From positions 2,998,001 to 3,062,000 of the forward strand of contig CM053331.1 of NCBI GenBank assembly GCA_028583605.1: DNA of 64,000 bases, read 5' to 3'. The notes under the pieces were generated by a model. That model saw only the letters and a list, made by a program, of their open reading frames with translations. It had not been told where the DNA came from and searched no databases. The position numbers were made by a program, and so were the translations under genes. The stretch comes from Dastarcus helophoroides (Eukaryota > Arthropoda > Insecta > Coleoptera > Bothrideridae). Shown piece after piece: positions 47,437 to 58,420 of the stretch. The first letter of the stretch is position 1. Each line of letters starts with the position of its first letter.

Positions 47437-47567
47437 TCCTTAAATATTTTTACGGCTGATCGTTATAAAACATTATCGAGTGGCTTTACCACAAGATAAT
47501 ACTTGTTTTCAATATTTCATTAATGCGTTTTAAAATTCTAACAAACTGGTTTCCATGCTCAACAAAG
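47437..47567. other. Short low-copy spacer
   Basis: Nothing recognised between the last S3 unit and the E element. Confidence 0.4.
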
Positions 47568-47576
47568 AGTAACCTT

Positions 47577-47691
47577 TTCTTTTTTTGGTGGAACGGACCG
47601 GTCCTTGGTTATCTTTAAAAATTGAAATACAAATCTTGTCCCCTGAAGAAAGTTTATAAAACACAACAAATGGGACAAGATTTGTATTTCA
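47577..47691. mobile_element. E element, inverted composite
   Basis: It starts TTTTGGTGGAACGGACCGG, reaches ATACAAATCTTGTCCCCTGA, is shortened, and returns through GGGACAAGATTTGTATTTCA. The direct repeat AGTAACCTT flanks it (47,568-47,576 and 47,692-47,700). Confidence 0.75.
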
Positions 47692-47700
47692 AGTAACCTT

Positions 47701-47967
47701 CTTAAAATATACAAAACAATCGAAGAAAGCAGACTCATGTGTGGTCCAATTTGCCACAGGTAGATCTTCTATCTAAGAAGATCTTTTTTTACCTGCATAC
47801 ACTGGAATTTGTTACTGAGTAGAATTTTTCTGCAGAAAAATTGAAACTTATCTGAATTTAAGCCAGCGGTTCCTCGTTTTCGCTTTTTGTTCTCAAAGTG
47901 TTCTTCTATGGTAAAATAACTTTACTTTTATGCTTCAAAAAAGTTTTTGGCAAAAATTCTAAAAATT
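47701..47967. other. Low-copy sequence
   Basis: It includes a small inverted repeat AGATCTTCTATCTAAGAAGATCT at about 47,762-47,787 (a hairpin stem of about 9 bp). No gene is seen. Confidence 0.4.
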
Positions 47968-48056
47968 GAACTTATGAAGGAAACTTATGAAAACTTATGA
48001 AGGAAACTTATGAAAACTTATGAAGGAACCTATGAAGGAAATTGCGAAGGAAACTG
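47968..48056. repeat. 12/23-bp GAAGGAAACTTAT minisatellite
   Basis: GAAGG recurs at 47,976, 47,999, 48,022, 48,034 and 48,046: two 23-bp units, then 12-bp half-units. Confidence 0.85.
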
Positions 48057-48660
48057 AATTATAAAGCTTCATTTAGAAAATAGTAAGGTTTTCCATAGAT
48101 TCCGCAGATAAGCAACAGGCTGAAAATTTGAAGATTCTATCAGTTGGTTTACATGCTCCGGCCAGGTAAACAAAATAACAAATGGGCCCACCGCCGCAAA
48201 CAACACCGAAAAGGGCAGCACTTAGATGCAAGAAGTTTGAATAAAACACAAGGCGCAATAGATAGCCCGACCATCCCGACAAATGAGCAGGTAATCAAGC
48301 CCCTGAATAAATGAATAACACGCTGAATAAACAACTAGAGAAAAAAGCGAAGGAAGCGGGGGCGGCGCGCAGATATTTGTGTTTGGGAAAAGTAAAGTTT
48401 GACGACCGGGAGAGATCAGAAGCTGCGAGATGATATCCCCACCTAGGTGAGGGCATGGTGCGCCGCCGCACGCACGATGCCATAGGGACCGTGCGGCGGC
48501 ACCTACCCCAGTCCCGATTCCGCAACGAGCCGCTCGCTGCCGCCGCCGCAATTACGTCCATGTGACAGTTAACTCGTTTTGCGAGCCGCTGACAAATCAT
48601 ACCTGCGTGATTTATTGCTACAAGCATTTTGACATGACACCGTCGTGTTTGGGGAGTGAT
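48057..48660. promoter_or_regulatory. GC/CpG-rich island in an AT-rich window
   Basis: The interval 48,340-48,600 is the most GC- and CpG-rich in the window (GGGGGCGGCGCGC, GTGCGCCGCCGCACGCACG, GTGCGGCGGCACC, GCTGCCGCCGCCGCAATTACG). Overlapping minus-strand frames of 109 and 110 codons follow from the composition and share no recognised domain. On the plus strand, CCACCTAGGTGAGGG offers a donor-like GTGAGG, and a 35-codon ATG frame starts at 48,457 (MVRRRTHD...). An unmethylated promoter/first-exon region or conserved enhancer is the simplest reading. It is not a demonstrated gene. Confidence 0.35.
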
Positions 48661-49908
48661 TAGGGGAGGTGAAGCTGTGTTTTGTGCCGCTCTAATTTTT
48701 GGATACTTTTCTGAGTGATTGATTGTGACAATGCTTGGATTATTCGTCGTGATAGATTTAGGTAGGGGCGGCGATATTTATTGTGATTGCCTGTCAGGTT
48801 TACAGGATTTTTATGCGGCTTAATTAATCACGCGGTCGCCAAAGCAGATGTATGTTTATGTTTATTTCCGGGCGACGGCGACTAACTGATTGCCATTAAA
48901 AAGTAAGGGGTCTACCTGGCTTTAATTGGGGTTCTAGTTTTGCCAAAACAGAAACTGTCAATTTAAAAGGGGCGGAAATTTAGCCACAAAAGTGGGCGAG
49001 AAACTCACAGCTAGTGATCGTTAATATACAAAATGACTGGAAGATAGCAACGAAATAGTAACAAAGCGCGTAACTGCTGACTATACAGACTTATGTCGTT
49101 TGCACCCGGCGCATCCACCATATTTAGTTCTAATGTTAATCGAACTAATTACCATCTGAATTTTTTTATCTAATAAAGATACAACTAGAAATGGTAAAAG
49201 AAAACAGTTCTAGCTGTATCTTCACGAAAGTGTTAAATTGTCTTCAAACTAACAATTGAAGGACTATTGGCCAGTGGCGATTGATGCAGGAAGTGTCATG
49301 GGGCCCTCCTGATAACTTTCTTCTATCAAATACTCGCCTAATTTACATGTAACTTTTCTGATATGTCTCTATGTGTTGCCGAACATATCAGAAAGTGATA
49401 ATCAATAGTTATAACTCCCTCAGACTCTGAGACAAATTTAAAAGTTGCAGTCGATTGTCACTTAGACTGGACCTGGTCCCTGCTACGCCCTGACACACTG
49501 GAGTCCATCTGAAACGGTCGCAAATTAGTGTGACAGACGCAATTACTGCAAGTCAGTGGGACAATCCATGGGTTGCCTTCGATTCTCGATAGCCTGAAGC
49601 CTCTAACGATAGTCTTTGCGTGCAAGAGATATTACTTTTCTATGTTTTCGAGAGCATTGCTCTATGAATTCGTTTAGTACCATAGTCGATCTGCTAAAAA
49701 ATAAAACGCTGACTTATGACAGTCATGACATTACGATATAAACTAAGATCCCATAGATTAAAATTACTGATTAAGCGAACAGTAAATAATTTGAAAACTA
49801 ATAAAACCGTGTCAAGAAAGTTTAACAGAAGCTCTCATGATTGAATAGACTGGATGTACGTAATGTGCAATTTGTTTCTGTTTTGTGTGCTTAGTAAACT
49901 TGACAGTC

Positions 49909-49992
49909 TCTGACAAAGATATGTATAAGCCTGACCTAGACAAATATAACTCTGACATAAAAATGTGTAAATCTGACGTAGACATGGGCAAG
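49909..49992 (+). repeat. Four 21-bp units encoding a 7-residue repeat
   Basis: TCTGAC/CCTGAC starts at 49,909, 49,930, 49,951 and 49,972, exactly 21 bp apart. In one plus-strand frame the units read SDKDMYK, PDLDKYN, SDIKMCK and SDVDMGK. The frame is open only from about 49,863 to a TGA near 50,020 and has no ATG of note. Coding status is undecided. Confidence 0.7.
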
Positions 49993-50708
49993 TCCAAATT
50001 CAACTTTATCTGTATCTGATTCAAACTCCATTTTGAAAACATCAGACTCAGAGGAATTTCTTCCCAATTAATCCATTAACTGCTCTACAGGGTAATAAAA
50101 TTTGCTCAATATGAACTTCGCTTTGGATTTTGAATTAGTTATAAAGAAAATCGAAAATCCGTCATGCTTGGCCTGACCGATTGATTAATATCTCATTCAA
50201 AATTCGCGATAAATTGGAAATTAAATTTAAATTGGAATTGAATAATTACTTTCAGCCTATTTCCCATGTTTCATTGGAAATGCAATTGCCTTAATTAACA
50301 TTCGAACGCGATAATTGGTAAAATTACGAAACGTGATATATGTGCGTTTGGCGACGACAAGTTTAAAGGTCTAGAAGGCAAGGCGTTGTTCGGTTATTAC
50401 ATCAATCGACAAGAATCCTCGGTTTCGTATTCGGGTAAAGGGAAAGTGAGTCGAGGTAATTAACACTCGACAGGTGAATTTAAATGTATATGTTCTCATG
50501 TACCATTTGATATTTCGCCCACTTTTCTGTGCGACATCTTCGCACCTTTATAACCTTTAAATGTCTACATACTATTACGTATTCTTGGTTTAATAATGGC
50601 GCTAATTTTACCATTATTTGGCCGTTTTATTTGAAGGGCTTCCGTCCATTTATTTACGTCAGTCGGTCACGAATATTCGACTTCTAGAGAAGTCTGGAAT
50701 TAAAAGAG

Positions 50709-50866
50709 TCTTTAATTAGCGATTGGCGAGTCTGCTTAGCGTTCTCAAAGTTATTGGTTCATTATACCTGGAGCAGGCGTGACGAACTCTTCAATTAGCG
50801 GTCGGCGAGTCTCCTTAGCGTTCTTAAAGTTACTAGTTTATTATAACTGGGGCTTGAGTGGCAAAC
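50709..50866 (+). repeat. Two 79-bp tandem units
   Basis: TCTTTAATTAGCGATTGGCG (50,709) and TCTTCAATTAGCGGTCGGCG (50,788) begin two units. Both go on with GAGTCTSCTTAGCGTTCT, AAAGTTAYT and TTATTATA. A homeodomain-type AATTAG core is kept in each. Confidence 0.85.
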
Positions 50867-51090
50867 TTAACACGTGTTTGCGTTCATACAAGCCACCTAA
50901 TGGTATAAACATTTTCCTGGCACGTTAACGTTTTACAACAAAAAGTGCAAAAAAGTAAAACTAATTATTCCCTTAGACAATTAAAATGATTATAAAAAAA
51001 ATCTGATAATATGTTCCCTAAATATTACTTAAACTTAAAGAACTTAAAGGAGAAACAGGCAGCAATTTTTTTGTAAAAAAAAATGTACAT

Positions 51091-51479
51091 CCAACTTACT
51101 TCAAACTTCAATTCTCCCAAAGAAAATTCAATCGAAAGATTGTTTTCATCTTTTTTCTTCTTCGTCAAGATTTCAGCGTCAATGTTTCGTCCCCTTAAAG
51201 CAAATCCTACCTACGCTCATGCATCAGAACCAGTGTGCTATTTGGCAAAAATAGAATAGTTGTTCCTCTTCTGAAGGATATATTCAAACAGATTCGACTT
51301 TTAATTTCGAATCTCAGAGTTACTTTCCAGTAATTACTTTGAAGGCTGACAAATACGTCAAAATTAAAAAGAAAATATTAAATTCTAGAGTCAACAATTT
51401 TTCTAAATAATTGGGAAATAGTAACACCTGCAAAAATAAACTTAAAATTATTAAAAAAATGTTGTAATATCTAGAAAAT
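51091..51479. other. AT-rich stretch, nothing recognised
   Basis: No repeat, TE end or gene was identified. Confidence 0.4.
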
Positions 51480-51856
51480 AAGTCGAACATTTAAGGGGCA
51501 GCCTAAAAATTTTCATAAAAAAATTTAAATTTCACACAAAATGATCTTCAAGGTTTCAGATATAGAGGTTAAGAAAATTGCAGTATATGCCTACCATGTC
51601 ATGAAAAACTGAAGAATTTGGGAGGTGTGTCGAAATTTTTACAGACCTCCAAATCTCTAGAACCATTTTCAAATAAGAAAAGTTAAAATTTTACAAGACA
51701 GATACTTCAAATTTAAAGCAAAAAATTCTGAACATTTTTTCTATAAAGTCTAAAGATTTAATTTTAAATTTTGAAACATAAAAGTAAACATTTATAGAAG
51801 ATTAAATTTTTAAAGAAATGTTTAAAAAAATTAAACAGTCAAGAAGGCGTTGTATA
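51480..51856. repeat. R repeat, copy A, left part
   Basis: It matches the later part of R copies B and C (62.9-63.16 and 63.65-63.92 kb): ACAGACCTCCAAATCTCTAG, AGAAAAGTTAAAATTTTAC, TTTCTATAAA and AAACATTTATAGAAGA. The match runs up to GTTGTATA. The right part of this copy is at 53,658-53,790, beyond the inserted foldback element. Confidence 0.75.
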
Positions 51857-51858
51857 TA

Positions 51859-53657
51859 CCGGGTGTTTTTTTTAGTTGGGAGGTTACCTTTATATGGAAT
51901 ACTACTTATTATAAAGGCAATCTGATTTTGTCGATGGGACTAATCGGGGTTAAAATATCTTCCAAAAATATTTTCAACTTCCCCCCACTACCGATTATAC
52001 CGGAAGTAGACATCAACTTTCTTATTTTAAATGGCAACCCACAAATTTTATGTTTTATTTGGATTTTACGTAAAAAAATAAGGTGAGTTTATGTATACAT
52101 GTTTATCGCTACATTTGATTGTTTTAAAGATATTTCAATTTTTCGAAAAAAATGACAGAAAAGAGGGTTATTTTGACTCTTTGTATGAAATTTGAGTTGA
52201 AGTCAGGAAATATTATAAAGATTATAATAACGTAAACAGATTTTACATTTATTATACAGAGTGATGGAAAATTTATAATCTTTGCTGTTTTTGTTTTATT
52301 CAAAAAAACTCTGTTTTTTTAAATAGAAATTATATGTTTTTTAATCATTTTTGAATTCTTCACATAAAAAGAAGAAAAAAGTTATATTACTTATTTTTTT
52401 AAATTTTGTGCCATTACAGAGGTATTTTACATAAATCTCAAAATAAAAAAAATCAAACATTTCTTGTTTGTTCAAGTAGGAAATTAACTGTGGGCAATAA
52501 AAGCTTAAAGAATTAATCATAATAAGTAATAGGAAACAAAAATAATTGACAAAAAATTTACATCAAGAACAACAAGGGCGATATTCTTTTTCAATACATT
52601 TAAAGACATATTTTAAGATTTCGAATTGAGTAACGTTTTTAAGCACATCCGATTGTTCCTAGCAATATGCTTGTCATGCAGTAGTCGTAAAAAAAATTAC
52701 TAAAAAATTTCCATTTTAATTTTCATTGTAAAATTTAACGCTTAAAAATCCTGAGTTCTAATCTAACAGCATAACAGTTAAAAGACGAATTTTCTTGAAC
52801 ATTTGTTGTTGATTTTGATTACTCCAAAAATGAGAAGTCTGTTTAACAAACCATTTTTACGAAACTTACATTCGTGGCTACCTAAACATTTTTCAGTAAG
52901 TATTCTAACAATTAGCCAAAAACTTATTCGTCTTGTGCGGTTATCTTTTAAATGTTATTTAGCCTAAAATTTTTAAGCCTTGTGGTTGTATTTTTTTTGA
53001 AAATTTTGTTGACTACTACCAAGTTGCTACTAAAAAAAAAGATATATTTTTCTTTTTCATTTTGCATTATATCTCTGTAAAGGTGCAGAATTTTAAAAAA
53101 TTAGTAATATAACTTTTTTCTTCTTTTTACGTGAGGAATTCAAAAATGTTTAAAAAACACATAGTTCCCATTTAAAAAACAGAGCTTTTTTGAATAAAAC
53201 AAAAACAATAAAGATCACAAAATTTCCATCACCCTGTGTAATAAATGTAAAACTTGATTATGTTATTACAGTCTCCATAATATTTTATGACTTCAGACCA
53301 AATTTCATGTTTTATTGCAAATAATAAAAAAGATACAGAGTCAAAATAACCCTCTTTTCTGTCAGTTTTTTTCCGAAAAATTGAAATATCTTAAAAACTA
53401 CCAAAGATAGCAATGAACATGTATACATAAACTCATCTTATTTTCTTACGTAAAATCCAAATAAAATATAAAATTTGGGGGTTGCTATTTAAAATAAGAA
53501 AGTTGATGTCTACTTCCGGTATAACCGGAAGTGGGAGGAAGTTAAAAATATTTTTGAAAGGTAGTTTAGTTCCGATTAGCCATATCGACAAAGTCAGTTT
53601 ACCTTTATGAGTGATACTCCATATAAAGGTAACCTCCCAACTAAAAAAAACACCCGG
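51859..53657. mobile_element. Foldback transposon with ~600-bp inverted repeats
   Basis: The ends CCGGGTG / CACCCGG are flanked by TA on both sides (51,857-51,858; 53,658-53,659), as in Tc1/mariner-like insertions. Long inverted repeats run from 51,859 to about 52,440 and from about 53,057 to 53,657, with roughly 80-90% identity (TTTTAGTTGGGAGGTTACCT, CCGGAAGTAGACATCAACTT, CAGAAAAGAGGGTTATTTTG). The centre of about 600 bp is AT-rich with no transposase. Mirror-image frames ending FIWILRKKIR at both ends are repeat shadows. Removing the element restores an R repeat like those at 62-63 kb. Confidence 0.85.
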
Positions 53658-53810
53658 TATGTACTCCTCAAAAGTGACTACCCACTTTATTAGGATCGGT
53701 AAGAGAGACTCCAAGGGCTGTACTCTCCTATTTAAAAGCAGGTAGGAAAACGTTGTATATACTAGAGACCTGCACGAGTAAGTAAGCATCGTCCGATTGC
53801 AAGTACACAT
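53658..53810. repeat. R repeat, copy A, right part
   Basis: ACTCCTCAAAAGTGACTACC, CACTTTATTAGGATCGGTA and CCAAGGGCTGTACTCTCCTA match R copies B and C. Confidence 0.75.
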
Positions 53811-53969
53811 ACTCGTTTTATGAGTATAACAATGCAGATTAAAGTAATCGTGAGTTCAAGAGACGAGTATGAGTAGAAATCGGCATTGCGTCCAATTATA
53901 CAATCGGCATCGTAAAAATGAAGATTATTAACCCTTGAAAAAAAAATACTATTCTAACATATTTTTAAC
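53811..53969. other. Short spacer, nothing recognised
   Basis: No feature was identified. Confidence 0.4.
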
Positions 53970-53971
53970 TA

Positions 53972-54327
53972 TGTTTTATTCAATTTATTTAACATTTCTT
54001 CGGCCCAGTTTGGAGATATTTAAATTTTTATGGTTTGTTGATGATGTCCAGTGCTACAACTTTTTTATGTATTTTTTTATTATTGCCCAATTTATTAAAA
54101 AACATGTTTTTTCCATATATAATTTTGGTCTCCTATTTTTCATTATTCTATTCTATGTAAAATAAACTAACCTCTTAATTTGTGAACTGTCATGAGGTGA
54201 CGTTTTCAATAAATTTACATATCACGTAGTCGCATTTTCAAAACTGTTTAGAAAATTGTTAACAAACCATAAAAACTAAAAGTTTCCAAACTGAGCCGAA
54301 GAAATGTTAAATAAATTGAAAAAAACA
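53972..54327. mobile_element. MITE with ~75-bp inverted repeats, TA target
   Basis: This 356-bp element runs from TGTTTTATTCAATTTATTTA to AAATTGAAAAAAACA, with TA at both edges (53,970-53,971; 54,328-54,329). Arms share ACATTTCTTCGGC, CAGTTTGGA and TTTTTATGGTTTGTTGA/TTAAC. It has mariner-like target preference and no coding capacity. Confidence 0.85.
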
Positions 54328-54329
54328 TA

Positions 54330-54560
54330 ATATTTCAGGAAAATAAGGATCTACCATGAAGGATATACTTATAACTAATAGCACTGCAAGGCGAATACAT
54401 CTGAAAACAAAGAAGAATAAAAAAGCAAAAACAACAATAAAACATGATTCAGGCGATAAATCCAATATAAGATTAGAGAAATTTGGTTAAATTGACATTT
54501 GACAGCATGGATATTTGACAAATATTTTTGAAAGTCATGTCACAAGTGCGCGATTACAAA
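54330..54560. other. AT-rich spacer
   Basis: No feature was identified. Confidence 0.4.
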
Positions 54561-54568
54561 TGAGTATA

Positions 54569-54619
<51 letters not shown>

Positions 54620-54715
54620 TTATATAGGGTATAAGTCAGCCTCCGCAATGTAAAAATTGAATGTCAGTCAGCGTCCGGCGAAACTCGGCGTCCGATATAC
54701 GGACGCTGAGTGACC
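54561..54715. repeat. (TA)n microsatellite and GTCCG/GGACGC repeats
   Basis: A (TA)n run of about 50 bp is followed by GTCAGCCTCCGCAATG, GTCAGCGTCCGGCG, CTCGGCGTCCGATATACGGA and CGCTGAGTGACC. These are degenerate copies of a GGAGKCTSAGT word in reverse orientation; the GTCCGATATACGGAC core is palindromic. The same word family lies beside the (TA)n at 61.7-61.9 kb. Confidence 0.7.
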
Positions 54716-54779
54716 AGCCCATTTAACAAGCTCAGAGGGGTCTACATGGGTCCTAGATGCGTTTGCAATAAAAAAACGG

Positions 54780-55090
54780 TGGAGCTTAACTTGCCGGTTT
54801 TTGGATAGCCGTATAAAATCAAGTTTACTCGTTTGCCGCTACGAGTCGCTTCGAATCGATTCGTATATCCCCAAGGCGTATCTAAATTTCAAGCCAGCGG
54901 TTCACCCAGCGTCCAAAACATCGGCAACGTCGTATGCTTCTAAGAAATGCATTTCTCTTGAACAAACCAATGAGAACTTCAGTACACTTAGCTCTAGGTT
55001 TACCCCTCCGCGCTGTTTCATTCCTGCAAATGCCCGCGTAAATCGAATCGGCGCGGTGTAAAATTAATTCAAATTTACAATGAGACATAA
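54780..55090. other. GC-richer low-copy segment with unassigned frames
   Basis: Frames of 86 codons (plus, 54,801-55,061) and 68 codons (minus, 54,882-55,088) overlap here. Neither shows a motif I know. Composition is less AT-biased than the flanks. It could be an exon, a non-coding conserved element or an old TE. Confidence 0.25.
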
Positions 55091-55689
55091 GTTTGGGTTC
55101 TACACAAAGGGAAAAACGTGCAAATAACTTTTGTTAATTAGTACAATATCATACAAAATAGCTGTTCATACTATAAATTTAGACATTTAGAAATTAACGC
55201 ATTTTCATTTTATTGATTATTTTTAACTTTAGTTTAAAGCGCGAAAAAAGTGAGCTTTAATTCAGAAATATCAAGGTCTTAAAATGGTTATTCACGAAAT
55301 AAAATAAAGTACATGAACAGAAGAAAATTAGCTGGCAAACATACGTTTCTAAATTTTTAGTGTCATATAATAAATCTAAAAGTATTTGGTTTTTTTGGTA
55401 TTTATTCATATAGATAGAAAATTGAAAAGAGTGAGATAGTTTTATTAATTGTGACTACCTCTATTTTTTACCACTAAAATTATCCAGTTGGTCTTTTGAC
55501 AAGTGTCGATAGAAATGTTATCTTACATATTTATTTACTTAGTAATAATGTAACTTCATGAATATAAATTCCAATCTGCACCTTTAAACCTAACTAATGA
55601 ACTCTCATAATGACTAAAATGGTAAATGTGATATTCGTCCTGTTGTTTTATTACTGAATATTTAATTCATGTAACACAACCTATTTTTT
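55091..55689. other. AT-rich sequence, nothing recognised
   Basis: No repeat, TE end or gene was identified. Confidence 0.4.
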
Positions 55690-56780
55690 AAATATTTCTC
55701 CTATAAACTAGAAATTTTAATTTTATATTTGAAATTTTGATTTTTCTCTGGACATTTTAAGTTATACTTAAAATTTAAAGAAAAAAAGCTAAGGTTTTGA
55801 AATAATATTCAAAATTTTGATTTTCCCTCAATATCTACAATACATTTAAAGTCAAAATGTTAACACTTTATTGAAAATAGCCGCACTAATCTTGATATTT
55901 TAACATTATCAATTTACAATTTAGATATTTTTTGCCTTATTTACATTTCACACTTTTTTCAAACTTTTGGTTAATTATAACTCAAATTTTTGAATGTTTT
56001 GTTCAAAGTTGCGTTTATAAAATAATTAAATTAAAATATTCCTCCAGTTTTGAATATTTGCACGTCCAAACTAGAAAAATTGTAGAAAACTTCAAAATTT
56101 TCAGAGAAAGTAAAAATTTTGAAAAAAATATCGTAAGTTTTGTTGTAAAGTCGATATTTTGAAGTAAAGGTCGAAATTAAAATAGCAGTTTCCAGAATAG
56201 GTATATATTCAAAATTCGAGAAAAAGTGCAACTTTTAAGTTTAGAGTTCAACTTTATTTTATTTTTAAGAAGAAATAAAAACACGAACTTAAAATTGGGA
56301 TTTGGAACTTTACTTGAAATTTAAATTTTAAAGTTGAGCTTTTCGTAGATTTTTGGACTGAATTTGAAATTTTGAGCAAAAATTCGAAATCTTAACATGT
56401 CGATGTAGAAATTTTAAATTTGGAAACAAACATTAAACTGTTTTTCTGAAATGTTGAAATAAAATTCGAAATTTTAGGTTTTAGAGTTTGATTTTCAAGC
56501 AAAAATTTTTAATTTCAAGTTCAGTATGGAAATTTTTGGAACTTTTTTAATAAATTTCATTCTTAAGTTGATCGCTTTGTTTCGCATTTTGCTGTGGGAA
56601 AACTGACATCGTTAGCCCCTAATAATTTCTATCGACAAAAATACGAGCTGTACTTTATAGAATAAAAAAGTCTCCCCCCCCTTTCCCAAAAATTTGAATA
56701 TGCATGTTTTACATGAATACCAGCTAGTGAAATCTCTAAAATACCTACATAGTATAGAATTCAAAACTATTAGCTGTTAA

Positions 56781-57021
56781 TTTTGGTGGAACGGACTGGT
56801 CCTTGGTTATCTTTAAAAATTAAATTGCAAAACTTGTCTCCTGAAATTAAGAAAGATTAAAAAACACATCAAAGGCTGCTCTAACGCTTTTCGACAGCCA
56901 AGCTATCAGTAAGTATTTCTCTGATGATAGCTTGGCTGTCGAAACGCGTTAGAGCAACCTTTGTTTTGTTTTTAAATCTTTCTTGGTTTCAGAGGACAAG
57001 ATTTGTTTTTCAATTTTTAAA
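56781..57021. mobile_element. E element, longest inverted composite (241 bp)
   Basis: A perfect 10-bp target duplication TAGCTGTTAA flanks it (56,771-56,780; 57,022-57,031). A forward copy (TTTTGGTGGAACGGACTGG to GACAGCCAAGCTATCAG) meets an inverted copy (GATAGCTTGGCTGTCGAAAC, GCGTTAGAGCAACCTTTG, TTTCTTGGTTTCAGAGGAC, ending TTTTTCAATTTTTAAA). The 3' ends of the two copies face each other, giving a stem of about 100 bp. The inverted copy lacks the GGAACGG head. Confidence 0.85.
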
Positions 57022-57649
57022 TAGCTGTTAAACCAATAATGAAAACTGAATCGAGTTTGTTATCTATATTAATATTTGGGGGGAGGGATGGGTTATAAAA
57101 TGTTTTTTGTTGGCCTTCTTTATTTAAAAAAGTTTTATCAGGAGCCAGAAAAGTATATTTTTTTATTTGAATTTCAGTGTTTCATTACACGAGTATTAAA
57201 AATATCATTGATTCAACAACATTGCAACGATCAAATTTACCTAATTATTTTTCAATGATATGTTAATCTTGTCATATAAGGAAAACAGAATGAGGTTGTT
57301 ACCAGTTATGTAACTATCAAATTCGAAAAAAAAAAAATTAGAAAAAATACTACATATAAAAAGCTATCTAGGAAGCTCATAGCTTTAGTTATAATTTATA
57401 ATCTACAAAAGGAAAATAATATGCAATAATTAAAATAAACTTTTATTTATCTGTCCAATTTTAAAATAAAATCAACAACAAATAATAATTTTATATCTAA
57501 TTAAAAATGCAAATCGCAATTACATGCTAAATTTAACACTTGTAAAATACTGGATCATTTCTTCAAAACAAAATTAAGTCAAGGTATACACCTAGGTACA
57601 CTTACACCTAGCAAAGAACTATTTATAGAACATCTAATTTTACAGATTT

Positions 57650-58404
57650 ATACTTGTTTTTGAGCATGACATGTAAAATTTCCTTAAAAATGCATATAAT
57701 ATGCACCGAGTGAAAATAAGTTCAATAACATGGAAACTAAAATCAGCTGCAATGCATGTTTCCCGAATTCTTAGGGTTAGAATTACAAATACACTTCATA
57801 AACTTAGTTTTTAAACACGAAATCATTAAACGATCAGCTTGAAATAAAGTTTAACATCACTTGGGTTTGCATATGAAATTGCTTCGGATTTAAACACAGC
57901 ACTGAATTTTTGCCATTTCCAGTTCTTTGAAGAAGATTTGTATTTAAATATTCTTTTTGTCATTCTTATTTGTTGAGTTAGGTTTTCCTTATTCCACATT
58001 AAACTAATTCAAACTAAAAAAAAGATGGTTATTTGTTTTCGAGCAACATGTAAAATTCCACTAAAAATGCATATAATATGCATCGAGTGAAATTAAGTTC
58101 AATAACATGGGAAATAAAATCGGCTGCAATGCATGTTTTGCTGAATTCTTAAAGTTAGAGTTACAAATACACTTCATACCCGGAGTTTTTAAACATGAAT
58201 CATTAAAAGAGCAGCTCGAGATAAAATTTAACATCACTTGAATTTGCACATGAAATTGCTTCTGATTTAAACACAGCACTGAATTTTTGCCACTTCCAAT
58301 TCCTTGAAAAAGAGCTGTGTCTAATTATCCCTTTTGTCATTCTTACTTGTTGAGTTTGGTTTTCCTTGTTCCACATTAAACGAATTAAAACTAAAAAGAA
58401 GATG
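57650..58404. repeat. 377-bp tandem duplication in D copy 1
   Basis: TGCATATAATATGCA at 57,691 and 58,068 sets a 377-bp period. The two units are about 85% alike and share TGCAATGCATGTTT, ACAAATACACTTCAT, TTTAACATCACTT and GCACTGAATTTTTGCCA. One unit has a 72-codon minus-strand frame; the other has it broken by stops, so it is not conserved coding sequence. A third, more diverged copy lies at about 60,910-61,330. Confidence 0.8.
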
Positions 58405-58420
58405 AGGGTGACATTTGACG

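Larger units (their letters stand above)
48661..51090. other. Low-copy island, candidate regulatory DNA
   Basis: About 2.4 kb has no satellite or TE end. Base composition is near neutral and many TAATTA/TTAATTA homeodomain-type cores occur (for example 48,822, 50,460 and the pair below). Two small tandem repeats lie inside it. No reading frame has recognisable protein features. Confidence 0.35.
55690..58420. repeat. Diverged duplicated block D, copy 1
   Basis: Landmarks recur in order about 3.1-4 kb downstream: the ATTTTGATTTTTCTCTGGACAT tract (55,730; 58,866), GCGTTTATAAA (56,010; 59,120), CCTAATAATTTCTATCGACA (56,617) versus CTAATAATTTCTATCGCCA (60,540), and ATTCTTAAA/TACAAATACAC (57,780-58,170; 61,030). 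Copy 1 holds an E composite and a 377-bp tandem duplication. No gene is recognised. Confidence 0.6.

Noticed and set aside
48222..48627. 109- and 110-codon minus-strand proteins
   Set aside because: They are overlapping frames in GC-rich DNA, with no recognisable domain; more likely a by-product of composition.
51850..53810. Two proteins sharing the ending FIWILRKKIR in opposite directions
   Set aside because: They are shadows of the inverted repeats of the foldback element.
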